DNA of 64,000 nt, taken from Sabethes cyaneus. Lineage: Eukaryota; Arthropoda; Insecta; Diptera; Culicidae. A program made the position numbers and the translations under genes. Location: the NCBI RefSeq assembly GCF_943734655.1, contig NC_071354.1, positions 4,995,001-5,059,000 on the forward strand, written 5' to 3'. Shown in pieces: positions 12,175 to 21,600 of this stretch. Below the pieces are notes generated by a model. It made no database searches. It worked only from the letters and a program-made list of their open reading frames with translations, and was not told where the DNA came from. Within the stretch, counting starts at the first letter, position 1; each line of letters starts with the position of its first letter.

Positions 12175-12696
12175 CCTACTCCACTGTTCGTTCATTGTTG
12201 TTCGTTCGGCTCGACATCACTCTCACTTTCGTTTTCCTTCGACTGACTTCCCTTGTGCTTCCCTGGCCCCGAGCATCTTTCGTCTAACCGCTCAGCAGGA
12301 CTTAAACCTGAAATCAGTCTCCTGTAACTCTGCGACATTGCTCGTTATGATGAGTCACGTGGCAACAAGGGAAGGAAGGAAAGGGAAAAACGAACCCCAG
12401 CCAGAAGCTGCCAAACGCCTACTACTCTTTGACTTTTAACGAAGGCGAAGTGCAAGCGCTCTGCAGAAAAATGGCATCGCCGGCCGCCGATCGACGGGGC
12501 TAATGTACCACAACAACAATTCGTGAAGGGTCGATAGACTGACTGTACGCAAAGCGGGAGAGAAGAAAAAATAAAATAATCAAACACTGGTTAGGGTTTC
12601 ATGGTTGGAGTCCTACATTTTTGTGCTAAGAATCGAGGAAGGGAAAGCCGCCTATCGACGACGTTCGAAAGAAACGAACGGCTAGCTGGCTGAGGT

Positions 12697-12709
12697 AGGG
12701 CATTGAACT
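12697..12709. promoter_or_regulatory. Candidate ecdysone response element (IR1)
   Basis: AGGGCA T TGAACT: one mismatch (T to G in the left half-site) to RGKTCANTGAMCY, 535 bases from the site at 12162. The pair could act together. Confidence 0.4.
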
Positions 12710-13217
12710 TTCACGGAAAAAAAAAAGAAAACTCTTGGTAGGACAGAAAAGTCGACATTGAAATCACTTGATAGACGGTGGAAATTTTCCACAGCCCTGC
12801 AGGGCTTTTGAATTAAATCATTTCGATGGGTAATTGGCAAAGGAGACCATTGTAATCAATTCTGGAACCTAACAGTTTGAATACAAATTTTATTTGGTTT
12901 AGCAGTTTGGTTAAAAAGAAGCGTATGCAATGCATAGTACAATTGCAAAGCAGAAATAATATTTTTAACTGATTTTGACTTATGTAGTTGTGATCGTGAG
13001 AAGTACACGCTTTACAATAGAACAAAAGACTTTAAAAGATATTATCCCTTGGAAAGGTCACCAAGAAAGTGTCGAAACGTCAGAAAAACATCAGAATTTC
13101 GTTGAGATAATTTACAAACAAAATTAAGTTTTTCGGCCCAAGCCTATGCTATAGTGAATTTTTTAACTAAACTGAACTAAACTAAAACTCTATAAATTGA
13201 TGAATAAGAAAAAACTA

Positions 13218-14161
13218 CAAGGTATACAGCCCTAAGGGTTGTACGAAAGGGTGACGTAGGACTATATCAGAACATTAGACCAAAGACTAATGTAAACTGC
13301 ATTTCTGGCATATGTATGTTCATAAGAATCTGTGAGTGCCATTGTTTAAGTGAAATATTCGAAATATTCACATTCAATTCATCATTGAATGCAATGGTGG
13401 CTTTCAATTGAGACATACAGATTTCTTTAAAAAATCACTTGTATGCATCATTAAGGTTGAAATAGTAATGAATGACCAGCCCACAGATTATTGGATTAAA
13501 TGTGATTATGCGTAGCTTGGCATGTTTCAATAATCTTACTTTAACTCGCTTGTGGCCTTCAAAAGGGCCATTGGCACAAATAACATTAAAGCCAAAGCAC
13601 GTTCATCGCAAATATGACGTGCCTTTTCTTTTGACATGAATGGCAACAGGCACGTAAGTTAGCGGCATCGATTCACTGTCTCTTCCTCCGGGAGGTTTTA
13701 CTAGTTTACTTTCACAGCTTTCCGCTTGTTACATAGCAGAAAATATGGCACATACGCAAAAATTTATCTTTTATTTTTTATCTCATATATGCAAGTCCTT
13801 ATCCTACCACAGGGGTGAGGGGTCACAAACCATCATAAAATAAATTCATGCCTCCAATAACCTCCACATGCCAAATTTGGTTCCATTTACTCGATTAGTT
13901 CCCGAGTTACTAGGACATTTGTGTTTCATTTGTATAGGAGCCCCCCCTCTTACGCCCTCCATAAAATTGCTTCTTACTCCTTCCATAAAATTGCTGGTCA
14001 TTTTATCTATCCAACGACATATAAATTGTTCAGTTTCGTTCAGTAGTTTAGTAGTTATTACCATTTGAAATCTTTCATTCAACCGTTACACTTCTATTTT
14101 CGTTTTCACAAAGTGCTACCCAGTCCCAGTATAGTAAACAAAGACGTAGCCCTACGTCAAA
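13218..14161 (+). mobile_element. About 1-kb dispersed element, copy 2 (partner at 5489-6497)
   Basis: Same boundaries and internal order as the copy at 5489-6497: CAAGGTATACAGCCCTAAG and GTGACGTAGGACT at the left, GACGTAGCCCTACGTC at the right. It differs by small deletions, for example next to CAATGGTGGCTTT, where copy 1 has a long G run. A short internal duplication of CCATAAAATTGCT is specific to this copy. No coding capacity is visible. Confidence 0.7.
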
Positions 14162-15174
14162 ATAAGTTTAGAATATTTTTCATGAGATAGAGAACATAGT
14201 TTTCCAACTATTTTCCTAGTTTTCCACCGCAGTTGAAACTTTGTAAAAACTTTTCCTGATATCATTTATCCTGGATTGCTCCGAAATCAAAAATTTTGGG
14301 GAAATAGGAGGCCTCGATTTTTTGAAAATTATCTTCGTTCATAAGCCCATTAACTATCTGAAATTAACATAGAAGGAAAATTTCCAACTTAACTCTACTA
14401 TTTATATTTATTCGTGACAGATACGTATTTCGCCTATACGACTTGCAGATTTCATCAGTGTCTGTTTTCGAACTGACACTGACGAACCCTGCAAGTCGTG
14501 GACGAAACACGTATCTGTCACAAAAAAGTATAAATAGTAGAATTTAATTGAACGGTTTTTTTTTAAATTTAATTTCAGGTTTGGTATTCTACTAAGACGC
14601 TCCAAAAACTCCAAAGCCATTAACTATGCTATTGAAATTTTAGAACCCTTTGACACATTTTACACAATTAGAAAAATTCTGTCATCTATGGTGGTAGTAC
14701 AAAATTCGTCTCAAACTGCATATCAAAAATTATCTTCCAATCAATTGAATCAATGAAATATCTTTAAATTCTGAGGCTGAATTATAGAAATGCAAAATTC
14801 AACGTTCCTCTGTTTGGTTTTCGGATTTATAAGGTGTTCTTAGGATACACCCTAAGTTACGCATCTGAACGTATTATATCATAAAAATTATTAAAGATAG
14901 AGCTTTCAAACTTTCAACACATTAAAACCATGCTGCTATCCAACTTGAAGGATTATAGAATGTTTTTTTCTCGATGTAATCAAGTCTCTAGCTTCTCTAC
15001 GATAAAAATAAAGTGCTATGTTTGATTGAAAATGACAAAAAAACAAACGCATTTAAAATAGATTATAACTAAAATGTACCCAGAGACGTAGCGAGTAGAA
15101 TCAATTTGCTTAAAATTACTACGTTTCATGTTATTCACCTGGACCAATGTTATTCGAATTAATCATACGCTTTT
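14162..15174. other. AT-rich intron DNA around a palindrome
   Basis: Apart from the 148-bp palindrome at 14394-14541 this stretch is AT-rich without recognisable genes or repeats. Confidence 0.4.
14394..14541. repeat. 148-bp palindrome with hammerhead-ribozyme-like motifs on both strands
   Basis: The arms TCTACTATTTATA... and ...TATAAATAGTAGA pair. Inside them, GTGACAGATACG (14414) pairs with CGTATCTGTCAC (ending 14521), and CGACTTGCAG pairs with CTGCAAGTCG. The + strand reads CTGACGA (14479) then, about 16 bases later, CGAAAC (14503), then GTATCTGTC. The minus strand reads CTGATGA, CTGCAAGTCG, GCGAAAT, ACGTATCTGTC. CTGANGA followed by GAAA and a GTC is the conserved core of hammerhead ribozymes, known in the terminal repeats of Penelope-like retroelements. 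Whether the stems meet hammerhead geometry is not established. Confidence 0.5.
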
Positions 15175-15310
15175 CAGCTGATCCCGAGGTACGACGCTGG
15201 TCTAACAAACTAGTCGTCCTATGTTAGAATCTGGGAGAGACTGTTTAGAGTCAATAGGATCGCAGCACTAACTCCGGACTTTCCCGTACCCGTACTTTCC
15301 GTTTGTAGCC
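15175..15310 (+). mobile_element. tRNA-like SINE, copy 2 (partial)
   Basis: Shares CAGCTGATCCCGAGGTACGA, GCTGGTCTAACAAACTAGTCG and the GTCAATAGGATCGCAGCAC body with the copies at 1601 and 28262. The B-box region is degraded (GTTAGAATC) and the 3' portion diverges after about 15290. Confidence 0.6.
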
Positions 15311-15329
15311 CAATTTTCCTAGCCGAACT

Positions 15330-16330
15330 CTCTAGTCTGAGTTGACTACAATTGCCTCTCATTTTGATGCCCGTTGCCTGGATCACATCTTCAATAGCGA
15401 CGTTAAATAATATACAGGACAGTTCATCACCTTTACGTAATTATCTGTGCGATTCCAGAGGACTCCAGAGTGCCTCCGAAACTCGCAATTAGCACATCAC
15501 TCGCTCCAGAGTAGCTTTGATCCGCCGCGTTAGTTAGTCCGAAAACCATTCTCCTGCATTATCTGCCACAGCCGTTCGCGCTCGACTGTATCGTATACCA
15601 CTCTAAAATCTACACGTGGGCATGTTGTATTTCCGGTATTTCTGGAGAGTAATTACGGCAATTCGTTTCACTCCGGTAGTTTCTCCTCCTATTAAATCCT
15701 AGAAATTATTCAATGAAGTGCTGTTGCAAGTGGTTGCTTACCATTTTTGCAGAATCTTTCCAGCAGCTCTATTATTCTTCAGCTAGCGGAGTCCCTACGA
15801 GATCGGAAACTGGAATACTGATTTTGAAAAACTACTTCACCTATCGATCACCTGACACCCGAATGTGATCAGATTTACCTCTTGGTCTTTATACGTATCT
15901 GGTTAAGTGGTGTATCCTTTACGAGATTGGATACTCATAGAACTTGTGCGTGTGATTAGCCCTTTCTATTTGTTCTAGTTCTTCACGATCTCTGTCCCTC
16001 TTCTGGTACTTTTACCTCCTCAGGATCACGGTAAGCTTTTACCCGAATTATCTCTCGTGATGATGCTTAAATAGTTTTTCTAAGCTTTTTTTCCACTCCG
16101 TTGCTTGCTGGTATTTCCCATCAAACCACCCATTTCGTGCACTCGGGATTTCTTCGCTTAGGACCAGGGTTGCGCGTTCATTGACGGCCGAGCGTATTCT
16201 GTCTCATTCGTCCTTTCATCTACTGTTGGGTACTCTTACCACTGCGTCCAGTATTTTAAACTATTGTAGTATGCCCCGTTTATTTCTTTCAATGTTCGCT
16301 TCAAGCTTACATATCACTTCTTAAGGAAGC
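15330..16330 (-). mobile_element. Degenerate RTE-like LINE reverse-transcriptase fragment
   Basis: Minus-strand translation, interrupted by stops, gives a series of collinear reverse-transcriptase pieces. LSEEIPSARNGWFDGKYQQA (about 16155-16095) resembles the linker before the RT domain. RVVYDTVERERLWQIMQENG lies at about 15610-15550. GDELSCILFNVAIEDVIQAT (about 15435-15375) matches the RT motif GDxLSxxLFN. The order agrees with a 5'-to-3' minus-strand element. No intact frame remains. The LTR retrotransposon inserted just beyond its left-hand neighbour at 16444. The RTE label is from remembered family features. Confidence 0.7.
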
Positions 16331-16443
16331 GATAGGCTGGTAGCTGGAGCGAGACAGGTGCCAATCAGAAATGACTTGGTTTATGAACCTTGTTACCCCG
16401 ATCGGCGACGCAAACTATATCTCCTTTTTTTGAGATACTGCAG

Positions 16444-16689
16444 TGTGGTGGACGCTCATGATTGAAATGGTTCAGCGCGACGCGGATCGGTTATGCTGTA
16501 TAAGCGTAAACGGACTGTACCGCGTCGAACGGTGACAATTATACGCTGACACAGCGCATAGCGTAAAACGTACGACACATAGCATAGGAAGAAATATTTC
16601 AGTACAATATAGTCGAGAACGACACGTTACGAGGACCACATCTAGTATTCTTACTCCAAACCGAACCGCCATATCCCAAGAATATTGCA
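16444..16689 (+). repeat. 5' LTR (246 bp)
   Basis: Starts TGTGGTGGACGC and ends AAGAATATTGCA, the usual TG...CA form, and is identical to the 3' LTR. It holds the promoter and polyadenylation signals of the element in principle; no canonical AATAAA or TATAAA is obvious. Confidence 0.95.
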
Positions 16690-16704
16690 TGGCGATCCTC
16701 GCCA
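16690..16704 (+). promoter_or_regulatory. Primer-binding-site candidate, itself a perfect hairpin
   Basis: TGGCGATCCTCGCCA directly follows the 5' LTR, where the tRNA primer-binding site (starting TGG, complementary to tRNA CCA) is expected. It is self-complementary (TGGCGA-TCC-TCGCCA). I could not identify the matching tRNA. Confidence 0.55.
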
Positions 16705-16916
16705 GTATGCAGTGAAAGCGAGTTTCGATACGGTTAAATTTTCTGATTCACGCGTTGGAGATGCCCAAGTTAAAAAAAAAAGTGGTCGAGTTTTGTTCCG
16801 GAAGTTATAGTTTCAGAAATTGTGCAATGAAAAACGTCCTTGTTGGTTGCAAAGCGAAAAAGCACGCTTCGAACAGTGTTCTGGAAGAGACCACGTAATA
16901 CGTGAATCGTAGAGTG

Positions 16917-16989
<73 letters not shown>
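16917..16989 (+). repeat. 73-base A homopolymer in the retrotransposon leader
   Basis: Uninterrupted A from 16917 to 16989, between the LTR and gag. It produces spurious poly-Lys and poly-Phe open frames. It could be a captured poly(A) or slippage during reverse transcription; its exact length should be treated with caution because long homopolymers are error-prone in assemblies. Confidence 0.9.
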
Positions 16990-16991
<2 letters not shown>

Positions 16992-17337
16992 GTAGTGCTG
17001 TCCCAAGTAGCTTCCACGTTGCATTCGTACATCGACATACATTCTACGGATAAAAGTGCTGACTCAGTTGTACAACTGGAAATGATTTCAATCAACCAGA
17101 CGATGACTGCGAGAGAAAATTTCGTTCGATGATTCCAGCTTCGGATGGATGGAAAATTTCACACTAGCGAGATATGGGAAATTTCGGCTGCTGCGGGGAA
17201 AAAATGTCAAATGTGATGACCATAGAACATCTCAAATATAACCAGAGAAATAATTGGGAAGTATCCATTAGTAAAAAAAGAAGAACATAAATTACTTTAC
17301 AAAAAAAAAAAATTTTGTTTTAGGCACTATCACTGGA

Positions 17338-17412
17338 ATGGAAGAATTTTTCAAAGCAGGAGATGCGTTAGGGAAATTACATGCTAATTTAAAAAAAACA
17401 TGCCAATTATAA
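17338..17412 (+). pseudogene. Short N-terminal gag-like frame separated from main gag by a shift in an A8 tract
   Basis: ATG 17338 starts MEEFFKAGDALGKL and stops after 24 codons at 17410-17412. The main gag frame is open from 17393, just inside the same A8 run (17391-17398). That frame begins with acidic and helical sequence that looks like genuine gag. A one-base length change in the A tract would therefore explain the break, or the short frame may be a true uORF. An AG preceded by TTTTGTTTT at about 17321 could also be a splice acceptor in the leader. Confidence 0.45.
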
Positions 17413-17740
17413 ACCAGGCACTAAGGTAAGGAAAATAAAGGAAATCCAAACCATATTAGAAGAGCTAAAAAGGGCCGTAAACAAATGTAAAGCAATAGAG
17501 ACTAAAGCCCAATTTAAAAGAAGATATCTACAACTAAAGTCTGTTGCTAGGCAGTGCTATAAGCTGCTTGGCTCAGTACCTGCTAACCTAGACGACACCT
17601 TAGCCCCTGAAGGCACTAAAGGGGGTGAGGGTGAAAATTCGAAAATACAAGATAACGAAGAAGACTCAGAGGAATCAAACGACGACGAGGAAGTTCTTCA
17701 AGAAGAATTTTCAGACTTCGAAGAAGAAGAACGCTACGAA

Positions 17741-18634
17741 ATGGCGACCAAACTAGACCTTAGCTTGGCCATGAAGGTAGTCGACAGATATAATGGCGAA
17801 CCATCGAAACTGTCCATATTTATTGAAACCGTCGAATTGCTGGAGGAATACTCCAACGGAGTTCCACCAGCAGACGTCCTGAAATTTTTAAAAACAAGAC
17901 TAGTAGGCGCAGCCCACGGGGCAATCGATAATGCCCGAACAACCGCCGAGGCGTTTGATGCACTGAAAAGAAAATTTTCGGTGAAGATTACACCGAGAGC
18001 GGTGGAAAAGGAGATGGCATTGAAAAAACAACATTCTAAACAAATCGCAGAGTTCGGCGCGGACATAGAAAACCTGTCCGCTAAATTGGCAGCCGCACAC
18101 GTTTCAATGGGAACTTTCCCAAGTGAGGCGGCAGCCCTAAATATTGTCGAACCTGTAGCGGTTCAGGCATTTGTCGAGGGATTGAAAGATCCCTCAACAC
18201 AATTTTTCGTAAAAGCACGGAATCCGACATCGCTAAATAAAGCGATATCGGATGCGTTGGAGTGCCAAAGTACTCCAAAAACTGAAAATAGTTTAGAAAA
18301 TATGATGGCACTATGGTGCACATCAGGAAGAACGCCCTATAGGGGCAACGATCGAAATAATTGGAGAAGCCGAGGAAGCTCTAGAGGTCGTGGTGGTTAC
18401 CGAGGAAACACTAGGTACCGTGGTAGGGGTACACAACACAATAACAACTATGGTTATAACAATAACCACCAAACCAACCAAACCTACCGAGGAAATAACA
18501 GTCGCGGGAGGAACAACGGACATGTGGCACATATGGCCGAACCTCAGCAACGACAACAACAGCAACAACAAACACAACAACAGCAACAACAACAACCTGT
18601 AGAAGAGGCACATTTAATCGATCTTTTTCGTTAA
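17741..18634 (+). CDS. gag: gag of Ty3/mdg4-type retrotransposon
   Basis: Structural polyprotein that packages the element RNA into cytoplasmic virus-like particles. From ATG 17741 it is 297 aa, but the frame is open upstream to 17393, adding about 116 codons rich in Lys then Glu/Asp, so the mature protein may begin earlier. The N-terminal two thirds are alpha-helical in character, capsid-like, with no sharp motif. Residues ~200-255 form an Arg/Gly-rich nucleic-acid-binding tail (RSRGSSRGRGGYRG and similar) in place of the CCHC zinc knuckle of many gags. Residues ~255-290 are Gln-rich. The stop TAA (18632-18634) overlaps the pol frame by 17 bases. The frame is intact over this span, consistent with a young copy. 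Confidence 0.85.
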   Translation: MATKLDLSLAMKVVDRYNGEPSKLSIFIETVELLEEYSNGVPPADVLKFLKTRLVGAAHGAIDNARTTAEAFDALKRKFSVKITPRAVEKEMALKKQHSKQIAEFGADIENLSAKLAAAHVSMGTFPSEAAALNIVEPVAVQAFVEGLKDPSTQFFVKARNPTSLNKAISDALECQSTPKTENSLENMMALWCTSGRTPYRGNDRNNWRSRGSSRGRGGYRGNTRYRGRGTQHNNNYGYNNNHQTNQTYRGNNSRGRNNGHVAHMAEPQQRQQQQQQTQQQQQQQPVEEAHLIDLFR

Positions 18635-21600
18635 TTTTAGTGCGAAGAAGGCTCTCAGAGCAAAATTTAAATTATTTGGCAGAGTAATAGAACTCATAAT
18701 TGACAGTGGAGCATCTTGTTGTATTCTGGACAAAAGATGTCTTCCCGAATTTATCAATATCAATAATTCACACACATTAGAAATCAGTGGTGTAAACGGA
18801 ATAACCCGTACTCTGGGATCCGTTGACACTTTTGTGGGGTACAAGTCTGTGGAATATCCCATTAAATTTAATATTATAGAGAGCTTGCCGGATGCAGTTA
18901 ACGGCTTGATTGGCACAGATTTTTTGAGAGAATTTGGAGCCATTGTTGATTTTGTGGGTATGGAGATGAGATTGCAACAACCAAAAACTGAAACATGCTA
19001 CATTATACCGGCTCGTACTGAGGTGGTAAGGTACGTTGATACCGGTGTGACGGGTACTTGTGTGGTACTACAACAAGAAATAATGCCGCATGTTTTCATA
19101 GCAAATTCAATATCAGTTCCAAAAGAAGGGAAATTACCCGTAAGAATTATTAATATAGCAAATAAGGAAATTTGCATTGAAACAAAAAATATTGAAACAA
19201 AGGATCTAAGGGATTACAATGTGGTAGGAAAAATTAAACTGCCAAAATACGATACTAATAGAGCAAGTAAACTTTTAAATGAGTTGAACTTGAAACATTT
19301 GACAAAACAAGATCAGGCAGAGATGCAGAGGCTATGCTTAAAATACGCTGATGTGTTTTGCTTGAAAGACGACAAATTAACAGTAACGGATAAGTACACA
19401 TCCAGTATTAAAATAAAGGATGGCACAACTCCAATATTTTCTAAACAATATCGCCTTCCCCTGGCGCAAAAAAGGGAAATAAATGACCAGATTGATAGGA
19501 TGATGTCAGATGGAGTCATTGAAAAGACTAGTTCCGATTGGAATAGCCCAATTTTACTAGTGCCAAAAAAGTCGGCGAATGACAAAAAGAAATGGAGGTT
19601 GGTTGTTGATTATCGGAAACTTAACAATGTTCTTGAGAACGATACATTTCCACTCCCAAATATAGAGGAGGTCATAGACTCATTGGCAGGAGCGAAGTAC
19701 TTTTCGCATTTAGACTTGTCCCAAGGGTACTACCAATGCAATTTGAAGCAAGAGGATAGGCCACTAACAGCTTTCTCGACGTCGTCTGGACAATATCAGA
19801 TGACAAGGCTTCCAATGGGACTAAAAATAAGCCCAGCATCATTTTCAAGACTAATGACCATAGCGATGGCAGGTCTTAATGGAGAGAAGTGTTTAGTATA
19901 TTTGGATGATCTCATCATATTTGGTAGAAATCTAGAAGAGCATAACAAAAATCTCTCGAACGTTTTCCGAAGATTGCGAGAGGTAAATTTAAAACTAAAC
20001 CCCGAAAAATGCAATTTTTTGCAAGAAAATTTAGTATACCTGGGACATTACATATCTGCTGAAGGCATCAGGCCTGATCCTGCTAAAATCGAAGCAGTGA
20101 AAAAATGGCCGATCCCTTCCACTGCGGATGAAGTCAAGCGATTCGTTGCTTTCGCAAATTACTATCGGAAGCACATAAAAGACTTTGCTAGGCTTTGCAC
20201 ACCGTTAAACAAGTTGACCAGAAAGGGTGTAAAGTTTGAATGGAGTAGCGAATGCCACAACTCATTCGAGAATTTAAAACAATGTTTTATAAATCCACCA
20301 GTACTGGATTACCCGGATCTAACGGAGACCAACAAATTCAACTTACATACGGATGCGTCTGGATATGCGATTGGTGCTGTGCTATCTAATAGCAACGGCA
20401 AACCGGTTGCATATGCCAGCAAGACTCTGAATAAAGCCGAATCAAATTACAGTACGATAGAAAAGGAGTTATTAGCTATGGTGTGGGCTATCAAGCATTT
20501 TCGACCATACCTGTATGGAAGAAGATTTGAAGTCTACAGTGACCATAGACCATTAGTTTACCTTTTTACTTTAGCTGACCCCTCCAGCAGATTAACAAAA
20601 TTCAGGTTAGCTTTAGAAGAATATGATTTTGAAGTAACTTTCAGGAAAGGAAGCGAGAATGTGATAGCGGACGCGTTGTCACGCATTTCGATTCAAGACC
20701 TGAAAACACTTCATGGAAAAACTGTTCTAGTCGTTACCAGAGCTTCGAAACTTAAAGGCGAAAAAGCGAATGACGATAGGACTGATCAACCTTCGTCTAA
20801 ACAAGACAAATACGTTAAAATGGTAATGAAAGATAACATAAAAAGCATGCAAATCTCCACAGATGTAATTGAAATTCCCCTCAAAAGGACACAAATTGAC
20901 CTACGGGCAATGTTGTCGAAGGTGGCGGAATATTCAAAAATTAATAATATAAAATATATAATCATCAAAAATAATAAGGAGACATATGACGTCATTAAAA
21001 AATATGAAGAACTACAGATATATGGTCGACCATCATCAGTAAAAACATTACCAATTTTAATAAAAATCGGAGAGCAAATAGAAGAAGTAACAGACGAAAG
21101 GTCAAAGCTTTTAATACTAAACGACTACCATATATTACCGACAGCGGGACATGCGGGTATTAGACGCACACTTGCAACTATAAGCAAAAGATATTTTTGG
21201 AAAAACATGAAATGCGATGTAGAGAATTTCATTAAAAAATGCAAGCAATGCCAGATATCAAAAGTTGGAAGATGCGGAAAAACTCCAATGATCATTACGA
21301 CAACAGCAAGCACAGCATTTGAAAAAATCTACGTAGATTTGGTTGGTCCTTTGATACCTACCAATGGATACGAATATATACTAACAACGCAATGCGAGTT
21401 AACAAAATTTATAACCGCAACACCGATACCTAACAAGTCAACAGAGACAGTAGCTAAAGCATTCGTGGAGCATGTTATTTTAAAATATGGTGTTCCACAA
21501 CGAATTGCGTCGGATAGAGGAACAGAGTTTATGTCGAGTTTGTTTACATCCATTGCCAAATTATTGAATATTCAAAAACTAAATTCTACAGCTTACCATC

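Larger units (their letters stand above)
8980..13217 (+). other. E75 intron 1, proximal part: GC-richer DNA with candidate EcR sites
   Basis: No exon was recognised. The segments 9.1-10.7 kb and 11.5-12.7 kb are GC-richer, with a CAG run near 11811-11835 and many GAGAG or CTCTC stretches. Four palindromes related to the ecdysone response element occur here (9305, 10698, 12162, 12697). Open frames of up to 143 codons on the minus strand have no recognisable domain. The interval 12.8-13.2 kb is AT-rich and featureless except for a GTCGAAACGTCAG fragment at about 13072, reminiscent of Penelope-like elements. Confidence 0.45.

Noticed and set aside
13201..14161. CRISPR-like or tandem array
   Set aside because: Repeats in this window are transposons and satellites; no spacer-repeat regularity, and the genome is eukaryotic.
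16179..16191. CGTTCATTGACGG as an EcR site
   Set aside because: Three mismatches and located in a decayed LINE.
16472..16690. Minus-strand 72-codon frame, repeated at 22335-22535
   Set aside because: Lies in the two identical LTRs; shadow frame.
16770..17132. Open frames with long poly-Phe or poly-Lys
   Set aside because: Pure translation of the 73-base A run in the retrotransposon leader.
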